Shown here: piece after piece, positions 41,118-50,078 of the stretch
How positions within the stretch are numbered: position 1 is the stretch's first letter
How the letters are laid out: each line of letters opens with the position of its first letter
DNA from: Bacteroides sp. 51
GTDB taxonomy: Bacteria; Bacteroidota; Bacteroidia; Bacteroidales; Bacteroidaceae
NCBI RefSeq assembly: GCF_010500965.1
Contig: NZ_QVMI01000010.1
Span: 53,380-117,379, forward strand
Length of the DNA: 64,000 bases
Reading direction: 5' to 3'
The notes under the pieces: model-generated
What the model saw: only the letters and a program-made list of their open reading frames with translations
Database searches by the model: none
Told to the model about the DNA's origin: nothing
Program-made: the position numbers and the translations under genes

Positions 41118-41198
41118 GTCACTGTTAGCGATAATTCCTTGTTAAGAGGGAGTGAAATGTCTAAATCTGTCTTTTTGATAATAAAATAGGTGAAATCC

Positions 41199-41228
41199 TT
41201 GTGGAAAACAGCTATTATTTCTATATTG
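41199..41228 (+). promoter_or_regulatory. Possible hut operon promoter
   Basis: TTG at 41199-41201 and TATATTG at 41222-41228, 20 bases apart, resemble the Bacteroidetes promoter but the -7 box lacks one T. It lies 55 bases before hutU. Confidence 0.4.
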
Positions 41229-41283
41229 CATACCGTGTCTCTCTGTCTTGTTGACAGTTTGAAAACTGATTAACCGAATTATT

Positions 41284-43275
41284 ATGAAGATAACGCTCTG
41301 CAATACCTTGCCGGAATATCCTTCGTTTGTTGAGGGAATTCGCCGGGCGCCCGACCGGGGCTATTCGCTCACTCCTGAGCAAACTGCAACAGCTTTAAAG
41401 AATGCTTTGCGCTATATCCCTACCGAACTACATGCTACGCTTGCTTCAGAGTTTATGAATGAGTTGCGTACCCGCGGGCGTATTTATGGCTACCGTTTTC
41501 GTCCCCCCGGTGATTTAAAGGCCAGGCCAATTGACGAATACCGTGGCCATTGCATTGAGGGTAAAGCCTTTCAAGTAATGATAGACAATAATCTTAGTTT
41601 TGATATTGCACTATATCCTTATGAACTGGTGACTTATGGTGAAACCGGGCAGGTGTGTCAAAACTGGATGCAGTATCTCTTGATAAAACAATATCTCGAG
41701 GTAATGACCAACGAGCAGACTTTGGTCATTGAGTCCGGTCATCCTTTGGGACTTTTCCACTCCAAGCCCGATGCTCCGCGGGTGATTATTACCAATTCTA
41801 TGATGATAGGCCAGTTCGATAATCAGCGCGACTGGCATATTGCCGCCCAGATGGGGGTGGCGAATTATGGGCAAATGACTGCCGGCGGCTGGATGTATAT
41901 CGGTCCGCAGGGTATTGTTCACGGAACGTTTAATACGTTGTTGAATGCCGGGCGGTTGAAACTCGGAATTCCACAGGATAAAGATTTGCGTGGACATTTG
42001 TTTGTATCCTCCGGTTTAGGCGGTATGAGTGGCGCTCAGCCTAAAGCCGCTGAGATTGCCGGTGCTGTTGCCATTATTGCCGAGGTGGATTATTCCCGCA
42101 TTCAGACCCGGTACGATCAGGGATGGGTGGGGCATGTTACTGCGGATGCTATGGAAGCTTTTGCCAGGGCTTTTGATGCAATGCAGAAAAAAAAGCCTTG
42201 TTCTATTGCCTATCATGGGAATATTGTTGATTTACTGGAGTATGCTGTGAAAGAGCATATCCATATTGAACTGCTTTCCGATCAAACCTCTTGTCATGCT
42301 GTTTATGAAGGTGGATATTGCCCTGCTGGGCTGACTTTCGAGGAACGAACCCGGATGTTGCACGAAGAGCCTGATGCGTTCCGCCGGTTGGTCGATCTCT
42401 CTCTTCGCCGTCATTTTGCAGTAATTAAGACACTTGTGAGCCGTGCTACTTATTTCTTCGACTACGGTAACTCCTTTATGAAGGCCATCTACGATGCCGG
42501 AGTCACTGAAATCTCCCGCAATGGAGTAGATGAAAAAGACGGCTTTATCTGGCCGAGTTACGTAGAAGATATTATGGGACCTGAATTGTTCGATTATGGT
42601 TATGGTCCTTTCCGCTGGGTTTGCCTTAGCGGTAAACATGAAGATTTAATCAAGACCGACCGGGCTGCTATGGAATGTATTGATCCCACGCGTCGTGGGC
42701 AAGACTTGGATAATTATAATTGGATTCGCGATGCGGAGAAAAACAATCTGGTAGTCGGCACCCAGGCGCGCATTCTTTACCAGGATGCCGTAGGCCGTAT
42801 GACGATTGCCCTTCGCTTTAATGAAATGGTGCGCCGGGGCGAAGTTGGCCCTATTATGCTGGGGCGCGATCATCATGATGTAAGCGGAACCGATTCTCCT
42901 TTCCGGGAGACTGCTAATATAAAAGACGGAAGCAATGTAATGGCCGATATGGCCGTGCAGTGTTTTGCCGGCAACTGCGCACGTGGCATGAGCCTCGTAG
43001 CTCTGCATAATGGTGGTGGAGTGGGCATCGGCAAGGCTATCAATGGTGGCTTTGGCATGGTGTGCGATGGTAGCGAACGTGTCGACGAAATCCTTCGCTC
43101 CGCTATGCTTTGGGATGTAATGGGCGGCGTTGCCCGTCGTTCGTGGGCGCGCAATCCGCATGCTATGGAAACCAGCGGAGCTTTCAATGAATCGCACACA
43201 GACGATGGTTACCATATCACTATGCCCTACCTTGTCGATGAAAATATTATTGAAACATATATCAATCGTAAATAG
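41284..43275 (+). CDS. hutU: Urocanate hydratase
   Basis: The 663-residue enzyme converts urocanate to imidazolonepropionate with bound NAD. The nucleotide-binding segment SSGLGGMSGAQPKAAEIAGA (near 240-259) and the MARGMSLVALHNGGGVGIGK-like region near the end are family marks. It is about 100 residues longer than the Pseudomonas/Bacillus HutU; this longer form occurs in Bacteroidetes. It begins the operon hutU-ftcD-hutI-fchA-hutH. Confidence 0.95.
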   Translation: MKITLCNTLPEYPSFVEGIRRAPDRGYSLTPEQTATALKNALRYIPTELHATLASEFMNELRTRGRIYGYRFRPPGDLKARPIDEYRGHCIEGKAFQVMIDNNLSFDIALYPYELVTYGETGQVCQNWMQYLLIKQYLEVMTNEQTLVIESGHPLGLFHSKPDAPRVIITNSMMIGQFDNQRDWHIAAQMGVANYGQMTAGGWMYIGPQGIVHGTFNTLLNAGRLKLGIPQDKDLRGHLFVSSGLGGMSGAQPKAAEIAGAVAIIAEVDYSRIQTRYDQGWVGHVTADAMEAFARAFDAMQKKKPCSIAYHGNIVDLLEYAVKEHIHIELLSDQTSCHAVYEGGYCPAGLTFEERTRMLHEEPDAFRRLVDLSLRRHFAVIKTLVSRATYFFDYGNSFMKAIYDAGVTEISRNGVDEKDGFIWPSYVEDIMGPELFDYGYGPFRWVCLSGKHEDLIKTDRAAMECIDPTRRGQDLDNYNWIRDAEKNNLVVGTQARILYQDAVGRMTIALRFNEMVRRGEVGPIMLGRDHHDVSGTDSPFRETANIKDGSNVMADMAVQCFAGNCARGMSLVALHNGGGVGIGKAINGGFGMVCDGSERVDEILRSAMLWDVMGGVARRSWARNPHAMETSGAFNESHTDDGYHITMPYLVDENIIETYINRK

Positions 43276-43301
43276 TACATCTGTAAATCGTAAATAAAAC
43301 T

Positions 43302-44204
43302 ATGAGTTGGAATAAAATTGTAGAGTGTGTCCCTAACTTCAGTGAAGGACGTGATCTGGAAAAGATAGACCGGATTGTGTCTTCTTTCCGTGCGAAACCC
43401 GGTGTGAAATTGCTGGATTATAGCAATGATGAAGACCACAATCGCCTGGTTGTGACCGTTGTAGGTGAGCCCGAGGCTTTACGAGATGCAGTAATTCAGG
43501 CCATTGGTGTGGCTGTTCAGCTTATAGACCTTAACCACCATAAGGGACAACATCCGCGCATGGGCGCTGTTGATGTTGTTCCTTTCATTCCGATTAAGAA
43601 TGTGACGATGGAGGAAGCCATCGGACTTTCCAAAGAAGTAGCCCGTAGCGTTGCAGAGGCGTATCAACTTCCCGTTTTCCTATATGAAAAATCGGCAACA
43701 GCTGCTCATCGTGAAAACCTGGCTACGGTCCGTAAAGGAGAATTCGAAGGAATGGCCGAAAAGATTAAGCTGCCCGAATGGAAACCCGATTTCGGTCCGG
43801 CGAAGCGTCATCCAACTGCCGGTGCTGTAGCCATCGGCGCTCGCATGCCATTGGTTGCTTACAATATAAACCTGAGTACCGACAATCTGGATATTGCTAC
43901 CCGGATCGCCAAAAATATTCGCCACGTAAATGGCGGTCTGCGATTTGTCAAAGCGATGGGAGTGGAGCTGAAGGAACGTAATATTACCCAGGTATCCATC
44001 AACATGACCGATTATTCAAAAACAGCACTTTATCGTGCCTTTGAATTGACCTGTATCGAAGCCCGCCGTTATGGTGTTTCGATTGTAGGCAGTGAAATCA
44101 TCGGTTTGGTGCCGATGGAAGCGCTGATTGATACCGCTTCGTACTATCTGGGATTAGAGAATTTCTCGATACAACAGGTTCTTGAGGCTCGTATCATGGA
44201 GTGA
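43302..44204 (+). CDS. ftcD: Glutamate formimidoyltransferase
   Basis: The 300-residue protein matches the formiminotransferase half of vertebrate FTCD: WNKIVECVPNFSEGRDLEKI at the start, HHKGQHPRMGAVDVVPFIPI, and the YSKTALYRAFEL segment. It moves the formimino group from N-formiminoglutamate to tetrahydrofolate, yielding glutamate. The cyclodeaminase half is encoded separately as fchA. It replaces the HutG route; neither hutG nor hutF is in the operon. Confidence 0.94.
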   Translation: MSWNKIVECVPNFSEGRDLEKIDRIVSSFRAKPGVKLLDYSNDEDHNRLVVTVVGEPEALRDAVIQAIGVAVQLIDLNHHKGQHPRMGAVDVVPFIPIKNVTMEEAIGLSKEVARSVAEAYQLPVFLYEKSATAAHRENLATVRKGEFEGMAEKIKLPEWKPDFGPAKRHPTAGAVAIGARMPLVAYNINLSTDNLDIATRIAKNIRHVNGGLRFVKAMGVELKERNITQVSINMTDYSKTALYRAFELTCIEARRYGVSIVGSEIIGLVPMEALIDTASYYLGLENFSIQQVLEARIME

Positions 44205-44233
44205 TCGTTTAATTATCATAGTATGTTGTTGTC

Positions 44234-44302
44234 GACGAGATGTACAGGTGGTTACCGACCAGATGTACAGGTGGTCACTGACTAGATGTACAGGTGGTCG
44301 AC
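44234..44302. repeat. Palindrome tandem array 3, exact 23-bp period, between ftcD and hutI
   Basis: Three copies of AGATGTACAGGTGGT start at 44238, 44261 and 44284, 23 bases apart. Each is part of an imperfect palindrome around TGTACA with arms like GACCA and TGGTC. GTCGAC occurs on both sides (44231-44236 and 44297-44302). The array fills the 135-base gap inside the hut operon, where cotranscription would place it in mRNA. Confidence 0.88.
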
Positions 44303-44339
44303 CACAGCATTACTTTAAACACTAAGAAGCCCTTATCTT

Positions 44340-45629
44340 ATGAAAGAGAACTTAGTAATATTCAACGCCAAAGTAGCTACCCCGTTAGGTTTTTCATCCC
44401 GTCGGGGAGAGGAGATGGCCGCTTTGCACGTCATCGATCATGCTACGGTAGAGATTACCGAAGGCATGATCACTTATGTTGGTCCTCCTCGCCGGGGCGA
44501 GCGCCCCGGTTTCCATTGGGGATACTACTTCTACGATGCTCAGGGACGTTGTTTGCTTCCCGGTTTTGTCGATTCCCATACGCATTTCGTATTTGGCGGC
44601 GAACGTTCCGAAGAGTTCTCCTGGCGATTGAAAGGCGAGAGCTATATGTCCATTATGGAACGCGGCGGCGGCATTGCCAGTACCATGCGGGCTACCCGCG
44701 AATATTCTTTCGACCAACTCCGGGTAAAAGCTCAGGGATTCCTCAAGAAAATGACCGAAATGGGCGTGACCACCGTCGAAGGCAAGAGTGGCTACGGTCT
44801 GGATCGCGACACGGAACTCCTCCAACTGAAGGTCATGCGTAGCCTGAATAACGATGAACGGAAAACTGTCGATATTGTTTCCACCTTTCTGGGTGCCCAC
44901 GCTCTGCCGCCCGAGTTTGCCGGCAGAAGCGATGATTATATTGACTTTCTGATTCGTGAAATGCTTCCCCTTATCCGCCGGGAAGATCTGGCCGAATGCT
45001 GTGATGTATTTTGTGAGAAAGGAGTTTTCTCTGTTGAGCAATCGCGCCGGCTGTTGACGGCTGCTAAAGAACAAGGCTATTTATTAAAACTCCATGCCGA
45101 CGAAATCGTATCTCTGGGCGGAGCAGAGTTAGCGGCCGAATTGGGCGCACTTTCTGCCGACCATCTTTTGCAGGCATCCGATGCGGGTATCCGTATTATG
45201 GCCGAAGCCGGTGTTGTAGCTACGCTGCTTCCGCTTACGGCTTTTGCCCTGAAAGAACCCTATGCCCGTGCCCGCGAAATGATCAACGCCGGTTGTGCGG
45301 TTGCCCTGGCCACCGATCTGAACCCCGGTAGTTGTTTCTCCGGTTCCATCCCGTTGACATTTGCTTTGGCTTGCATCTACATGAAACTCTCTGTAGAAGA
45401 AGCCATTACAGCTTTGACCCTGAATGGAGCCGCCGCACTGAATCGTGCCGATTCCATCGGAAGCATCGAAGTGGGCAAAAAAGGAGATCTCGTATTGCTT
45501 AACTCCCCCACATACCACGTGTTGCCCTACTACGTAGGAATGAACTGCGTGGATGTGACCATAAAAGAAGGGAGCCTCACCCCGGCCCTCTCCAAAGGAG
45601 AGGGGGCAAGGAGACAGTGCGGTGAGTAA
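44340..45629 (+). CDS. hutI: Imidazolonepropionase
   Basis: The 429-residue amidohydrolase opens the imidazolone ring to give N-formiminoglutamate. The metal site is visible: DSHTHFVFGGER (HxH, near 80-91), a His in KLHADEI, and the Asp in ALATDLNPGS. The last residues SLTPALSKGEGARRQCGE come from a dispersed palindromic repeat (45573-45604), so the native end is probably near GMNCVDVTIKEG and this copy is extended by about 18 residues. Confidence 0.94.
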   Translation: MKENLVIFNAKVATPLGFSSRRGEEMAALHVIDHATVEITEGMITYVGPPRRGERPGFHWGYYFYDAQGRCLLPGFVDSHTHFVFGGERSEEFSWRLKGESYMSIMERGGGIASTMRATREYSFDQLRVKAQGFLKKMTEMGVTTVEGKSGYGLDRDTELLQLKVMRSLNNDERKTVDIVSTFLGAHALPPEFAGRSDDYIDFLIREMLPLIRREDLAECCDVFCEKGVFSVEQSRRLLTAAKEQGYLLKLHADEIVSLGGAELAAELGALSADHLLQASDAGIRIMAEAGVVATLLPLTAFALKEPYARAREMINAGCAVALATDLNPGSCFSGSIPLTFALACIYMKLSVEEAITALTLNGAAALNRADSIGSIEVGKKGDLVLLNSPTYHVLPYYVGMNCVDVTIKEGSLTPALSKGEGARRQCGE

Positions 45630-45718
45630 TAATATATATAACAATTGATAATATGGATAATATGCAAAAAAAAGTAACTTCTTCCTCCCTCTCCTTTGGA
45701 GAGGGTCGGGGTGAGGCT
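45573..45718. repeat. 32-bp inverted repeats spanning the hutI-fchA junction
   Basis: The arm 45573-45604 is the reverse complement of 45687-45718 with one mismatch (31 of 32 bases). Each arm holds the palindrome CCCTCTCC-TTT-GGAGAGGG or its reverse. The stretch between arms (82 bases) contains the hutI stop and the fchA start. Both arms are translated: SLTPALSKGEGA in hutI and SSLSFGEGRGEA in fchA. Related wording (LTPALSKGEG, SPRPSPKERE) is familiar from repeat-derived protein ends in many bacteria. Confidence 0.88.
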
Positions 45719-46345
45719 TTAGTATCTCTTTCTGTAAGAGAATTCTTAAATAAAGTAGCAGGCAGTGATCCTGTTCCCGGTGGCGGTAGTGTGGCAGCCC
45801 TTAACGGAGCCATTGCTTCGGCATTGGCAGCTATGGTGGCCAATCTCACGGTGGGTAAAAAAGGCTATGAAGCCCATCAGGAATTAATGGGGCATATCGC
45901 TGAGATTGCCCGGGAGCAGATAGAGCAATTCATTATCGATGTGGATAAAGACTCGGATGCCTACAATCAGGTTTTTGCCTGCTTTAAGATGCCTAAAAAC
46001 ACCGATGAGGAAAAAGCTGCCCGTAGCGCGGCTATCCAGGAAGCAACCAAATATGCCGCTATGGTCCCTATGCAAGTGGCACGTAATGCCTATGGACTGA
46101 TGGATATTATTTCCGATGTGGCCCACCTGGGCAATCAGAATGCCGTAACCGATGCCTGTGTAGCCATGATGGCTGCCCGCTCGGCGGTATTGGGCGCTTT
46201 GATGAATGTACGTATCAACCTGGGGTCCATAAAAGATGCCGAGTTTGTTCAGGCGCTAAAGACAGAAGCCGATGAACTTGAACAGCACGCTTGTGAGAAA
46301 GAAAAAACATTGCTTAATGCGGTTAAACAGGAACTGGAATCATGA
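45653..46345 (+). CDS. fchA: Formimidoyltetrahydrofolate cyclodeaminase
   Basis: The 230-residue protein matches the cyclodeaminase half of FTCD: SVREFLNKVAGSDPVPGGGS, then VAALNGAIASALAAMVANLT. It converts 5-formimino-THF to 5,10-methenyl-THF and ammonia. The native start is probably near the SVREFLNKV region; the first 25 or so residues are encoded by a repeat and are not conserved. No better start codon is visible, so the ATG at 45653 (or 45662) must be used. The stop overlaps hutH by four bases (ATGA). Confidence 0.93.
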   Translation: MDNMQKKVTSSSLSFGEGRGEALVSLSVREFLNKVAGSDPVPGGGSVAALNGAIASALAAMVANLTVGKKGYEAHQELMGHIAEIAREQIEQFIIDVDKDSDAYNQVFACFKMPKNTDEEKAARSAAIQEATKYAAMVPMQVARNAYGLMDIISDVAHLGNQNAVTDACVAMMAARSAVLGALMNVRINLGSIKDAEFVQALKTEADELEQHACEKEKTLLNAVKQELES

Positions 46346-47838
46346 ATAACGTATATTATATAGGATCGGGAGATTTGACGTTCGATATCATTGAACGTAT
46401 CATTAACGAGAACCTGAAACTCGAACTTGCCCCCGAAGCTAAGGTTCGTATCAAGAAATGCCGCGAATACCTGGATCAGAAAATAGCATCATCCGACGCG
46501 CCTCTTTACGGCATCACTACCGGATTTGGTTCGCTTTGCAATCGCAATATCTCTCCCGATGAGTTGAGCACATTGCAGGAAAACCTCGTAAAAAGCCATG
46601 CCTGTAGCGTAGGCGAAGAGATCCGTCCGGTGATTATTAAACTTATGATGATGTTGAAAGCCCATGCGCTTTCTCTTGGACATAGCGGGGTGCAGTTAAT
46701 TACCGTTCAGCGCATTCTCGATTTCTTTAACAACGACGTCATGCCTATCGTCTACGACCGGGGTTCGTTGGGCGCTTCGGGCGATCTGGCACCTTTGGCC
46801 AATCTGTTCCTACCTCTTATCGGCGTGGGAGATGTGTACTACAAAGGACAGAAGCGTGAAGCCATCAGTGTACTCGACGAATTTGGCTGGGAACCCGTTA
46901 AACTGAAAAGTAAAGAGGGGCTCGCCTTGCTCAATGGTACACAATTTATGAGTGCCAACGGTGTTTTTGCTATTCTGCGGGCTTTCCGTTTATCCAAGAA
47001 AGCCGATATGATTGCTGCTCTTTCTCTGGAGGCTTTTGATGGACGGCTGGACCCTTTCATGGATTGTATCCAGCAGATCCGTCCGCACAAGGGACAAATA
47101 GAAACCGGCGAGAACTTCCGCCGCCTGTTGGAGGGTAGCGAACTTATTGCCCGTGACAAGGAGCACCTTCAGGACCCGTATTCATTCCGCTGCATCCCTC
47201 AGGTGCATGGGGCAACGAAAGATGCTATTCGTTATGTATCCTCAGTTCTTTTGACGGAAATAAATTCCGTAACCGATAATCCGACGATCTTCCCCGATGA
47301 AGACTTGATTATTTCCGGTGGTAACTTCCACGGGCAACCGTTGGCAATTTCTTATGATTTCCTGGCCATCGCTTTAGCCGAACTCGGAAACATCTCCGAG
47401 CGCCGTGTGGCCCAACTCATTATGGGGCTTCGCGGACTGCCGGAGTTTCTTGTTGCCAATCCGGGGCTTAATTCGGGCTTTATGATACCTCAATATGCCG
47501 CCGCATCTATGGTCAGCCAGAATAAAATGTATTGTTATGCTGCTTCGAGCGATTCCATTGTTTCATCCAACGGACAGGAGGATCATGTGAGCATGGGGGC
47601 AAATGGGGCTGTTAAGCTATTCCGTATCATGGATAATCTGGAACATATCCTTGCCATTGAACTAATGAATGCTGCTCAGGGCATTGATTTCCGTCGCCCG
47701 GCAAAAACATCTCCGATTCTGGAACGCTACCTTCATGCTTATCGTAAAGAGGTGCCGTTTGTAAAGGATGATATCGTGATGTATAAAGAGATACATAAAA
47801 CCGTGGCTTTCTTGAATAGGATAAAGGTGGAATTTTAA
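46342..47838 (+). CDS. hutH: Histidine ammonia-lyase
   Basis: The 498-residue enzyme deaminates histidine to urocanate, the first step of the pathway, though encoded last. The self-made MIO cofactor triad Ala145-Ser146-Gly147 is seen in GSLGASGDLAPL, with the catalytic Tyr in YGITTGFG. The length is normal. It overlaps fchA by ATGA and is followed by the third copy of the GGGCGG palindrome. Confidence 0.96.
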   Translation: MNNVYYIGSGDLTFDIIERIINENLKLELAPEAKVRIKKCREYLDQKIASSDAPLYGITTGFGSLCNRNISPDELSTLQENLVKSHACSVGEEIRPVIIKLMMMLKAHALSLGHSGVQLITVQRILDFFNNDVMPIVYDRGSLGASGDLAPLANLFLPLIGVGDVYYKGQKREAISVLDEFGWEPVKLKSKEGLALLNGTQFMSANGVFAILRAFRLSKKADMIAALSLEAFDGRLDPFMDCIQQIRPHKGQIETGENFRRLLEGSELIARDKEHLQDPYSFRCIPQVHGATKDAIRYVSSVLLTEINSVTDNPTIFPDEDLIISGGNFHGQPLAISYDFLAIALAELGNISERRVAQLIMGLRGLPEFLVANPGLNSGFMIPQYAAASMVSQNKMYCYAASSDSIVSSNGQEDHVSMGANGAVKLFRIMDNLEHILAIELMNAAQGIDFRRPAKTSPILERYLHAYRKEVPFVKDDIVMYKEIHKTVAFLNRIKVEF

Positions 47839-47850
47839 TCTACTAACTTC

Positions 47851-47874
47851 GGGCGGTTCGCGAACCGCCCCTAC
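47851..47874. repeat. GGGCGG palindromic element, third copy
   Basis: GGGCGGTTCGCGAACCGCCC followed by CTAC, preceded by TTC as at 1661. It is in the gap between the convergent genes hutH and the histidine kinase, the same kind of place as the pair at 1616-1684. Confidence 0.88.
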
Positions 47875-47898
47875 AGTAATACTTTTGTTTTCTTATAA

Positions 47899-49743
47899 TC
47901 AAATATACGATAAAACCACCTCTTTTAGTTTAGACGCCGAGAAAGGATATGCAATAACCTCATTACAGCCACTCTCCATAGCCCAGCGTTGTTCCATGTA
48001 GAAATTGCTGGAAGTAATTCCCACAATAGGAACCGTACTTGATATATCCCGTATCTTTTTCATCGCATCTATTCCGTTCATTCCCTCAAGCTGAATGTTT
48101 ATCAGTACAAAATCCGGTTTCTCCAAGATAAAAGAGCGGATAGCCGTGTCTCTGTTTTTGGCCCATACCACTTGATAGTTCTTTTCCAGTATTTCGTTTA
48201 TTACTTCAAACCGCGACTCAGAATCTTCCGTTACCAGAATTTTGGGAGATGCCCCATTCTTCAATTCGTTGCCGATTGAGGGTTGTGCGTCAGATAGCTC
48301 TTTCTCATAAGGAAGAGTAAATGAAAAGGTACTTCCTACACCAAGCCGAGACTCTACATTGATTTCTCCTCCAAGATGCTCCACCAGGTTTTCGGAGATT
48401 GACAGTCCGAGCCCTGTTCCCTGTGCAAAGTTATTGAGTTTCTCAAAACGGTTAAAGATAGTTTTAAGCTTGTCTTTAGGAATGCCCGCTCCCGTGTCGC
48501 TAACATAGAAATACAGATAACCCCCTCTTTCCTCTACCCCTAACGTGATACTCCCCCGGAAGGTATTCTTAACAGCATTCGAAAGAAAATTAAAAACAAC
48601 CTGCTTTACCCGGTTCGCATCGGTCAACACCATCAGACTTATATCCGGATATATAACCTTAAACTCTATCCCTGGCTTTATCTTCGTTTGGTATATGCGT
48701 TCAATCTCACTTATAAGATTATGAATATTCACTTGTGTAAAGCTCATTTCATATTTTCCGGATTCAATCTGCGTAAAATCAAGAATATCATTCACCAGTT
48801 GTAGTAGCAATGTATTGTTAGTATGAACAATTTCCAGATACTCTTCCCTTAGTTTGGGGTCTTCTTCGGTGGCAATAATATCGCTGAATCCAATAATCGA
48901 ATTTAACGGAGTGCGTATCTCATGACTCATGTTGGCAATGAACGCCGATTTCATCCGGTCGGCTTTTTCGGCTAACAGGCGAGCTTCCAGAAGATTCTCC
49001 ATACGTTTTATCCGGTCGCTGATGTCGGATATGAGCACGAATGCTTTCTCTCCTTCTAATGGGGTGATACGTGCTTTGTAATAATAGCGTGTGCCGAAAA
49101 GATCAACCGGATATTCAATCTCTTTAAGTTGACCCGTTTCCAGGCACTCTTTGATATTATCAAGAAATAGCTGGCTTACTTCTTCCGAATAAATAATGCG
49201 TCCGTTCTGACCAATTATTTCTTCTTTATTGTGAAACAGATTCAGTCCTTCAGGAAGAATAATATCCTGAAATATCAGGTTCTTATCAAAGATGAAAACA
49301 AAATCGGGTATGGCCTTAAGCAGATTCCTATAGTCATTGTTCTCTTTACATAATACTGCTTTTTCTTCTTCTTGCTTTTGAATATTCCGGGTTAATGAAA
49401 TAATTCTTTCCGCTTTATGGTATGAGTAAAAGTAACTTTTTAACCATACCGTCTTTCCCTGGGAATGTACCAGACGATATTTTACCGAAGAATTTGCTTC
49501 ATCCGTTTCTGAAACCATCTTGAATGAAGAGTTAAATAGAGGTAAATCTTCCGGATGTATAAGGCTGTAAAGCTGTTGCATTGAATCGAAGCAAATGCCA
49601 ACAGCATCCAGATTGAGAATTTGGAAAAAATCATTGGCGAATTCTAATTCATCGGAAGCGATATTGTATTCCCATATGCCATTTTTTCCGGCAGAGAGCA
49701 TAGCGATAAAAGGTGTTGAAGAAAAAAAAGAAGAAGATTCCAT
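47899..49743 (-). CDS. PAS sensor histidine kinase with a degenerate C-terminal receiver
   Basis: The 614-residue protein has two PAS-like domains (about 10-125 and 135-250), a HisKA domain with phospho-acceptor His274 (SHEIRTPLNSIIGF), an HATPase domain (NAVKNT N box, DTGAGIP, GTGLGLS) and a receiver domain (about 500-612). In the receiver the acidic pair Glu506-Asp507 is kept, but the phospho-acceptor Asp is Asn549 (PDFVLINIQLEGMNG) and the usual Lys is Tyr599 (IAYPF). It probably signals as a kinase, with a receiver that cannot be phosphorylated normally. There is no membrane span, so it is likely cytoplasmic. The ATG at 49743 is chosen; the longer TTG start is in the promoter. Confidence 0.9.
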   Translation of the reverse strand: MESSSFFSSTPFIAMLSAGKNGIWEYNIASDELEFANDFFQILNLDAVGICFDSMQQLYSLIHPEDLPLFNSSFKMVSETDEANSSVKYRLVHSQGKTVWLKSYFYSYHKAERIISLTRNIQKQEEEKAVLCKENNDYRNLLKAIPDFVFIFDKNLIFQDIILPEGLNLFHNKEEIIGQNGRIIYSEEVSQLFLDNIKECLETGQLKEIEYPVDLFGTRYYYKARITPLEGEKAFVLISDISDRIKRMENLLEARLLAEKADRMKSAFIANMSHEIRTPLNSIIGFSDIIATEEDPKLREEYLEIVHTNNTLLLQLVNDILDFTQIESGKYEMSFTQVNIHNLISEIERIYQTKIKPGIEFKVIYPDISLMVLTDANRVKQVVFNFLSNAVKNTFRGSITLGVEERGGYLYFYVSDTGAGIPKDKLKTIFNRFEKLNNFAQGTGLGLSISENLVEHLGGEINVESRLGVGSTFSFTLPYEKELSDAQPSIGNELKNGASPKILVTEDSESRFEVINEILEKNYQVVWAKNRDTAIRSFILEKPDFVLINIQLEGMNGIDAMKKIRDISSTVPIVGITSSNFYMEQRWAMESGCNEVIAYPFSASKLKEVVLSYI

Positions 49744-49776
49744 TTCCTTAATACGTTGTTTTAGTTGGTTGAAACA

Positions 49777-49809
49777 CAAATATAAGATATTTTTGCTTTT
49801 AAAGCCAAA
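49777..49809 (-). promoter_or_regulatory. Promoter of the histidine kinase gene
   Basis: On the minus strand TTTG (49809-49806) is followed after 21 bases by TATATTTG (49784-49777), a full Bacteroidetes promoter, 34 bases before the ATG at 49743. The region 49744-50078 holds this promoter and the TetR promoter in the opposite direction and nothing else recognised. Confidence 0.75.
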
Positions 49810-49981
49810 TAGGACAGAATAACTTACTTAAAGAACAATTTTTCTTAAATTATTTTCATGTATCCATTACCTTTTCATGTTTTTGACAGTAGGACAGTCA
49901 ATACTATTTTGGTTTAATAACCTTTATCAAAGAATGCTTAAGTGATAAATTTTATCAAATCATAAACAAATATCAGGAAAC

Positions 49982-50015
49982 TTGTGTGGTGTTTTAAGTT
50001 TTCTACTTATATTTG
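49982..50015 (+). promoter_or_regulatory. Promoter of the TetR-RND operon
   Basis: TTG at 49982-49984 and TATATTTG at 50008-50015 are 23 bases apart. The -7 box is perfect; the spacing is at the long end. The leader is about 57 bases. No clear TetR-type operator palindrome was identified. Confidence 0.6.
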
Positions 50016-50078
50016 CGATCTTAAGTAATCGTATGGACTGTCTGATATGTCCGGAAAAACATTCTAGATCTAAATTAT

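Noticed and set aside
44294-44842. 182-residue plus-strand frame overlapping hutI
   Set aside because: It is a shifted frame of hutI with no protein-like features.
49744-49779. TTG start for the histidine kinase
   Set aside because: The TTG belongs to the -7 box TATATTTG; the transcript would begin after it. The same reasoning excludes 38179 and the GTG at 41122.
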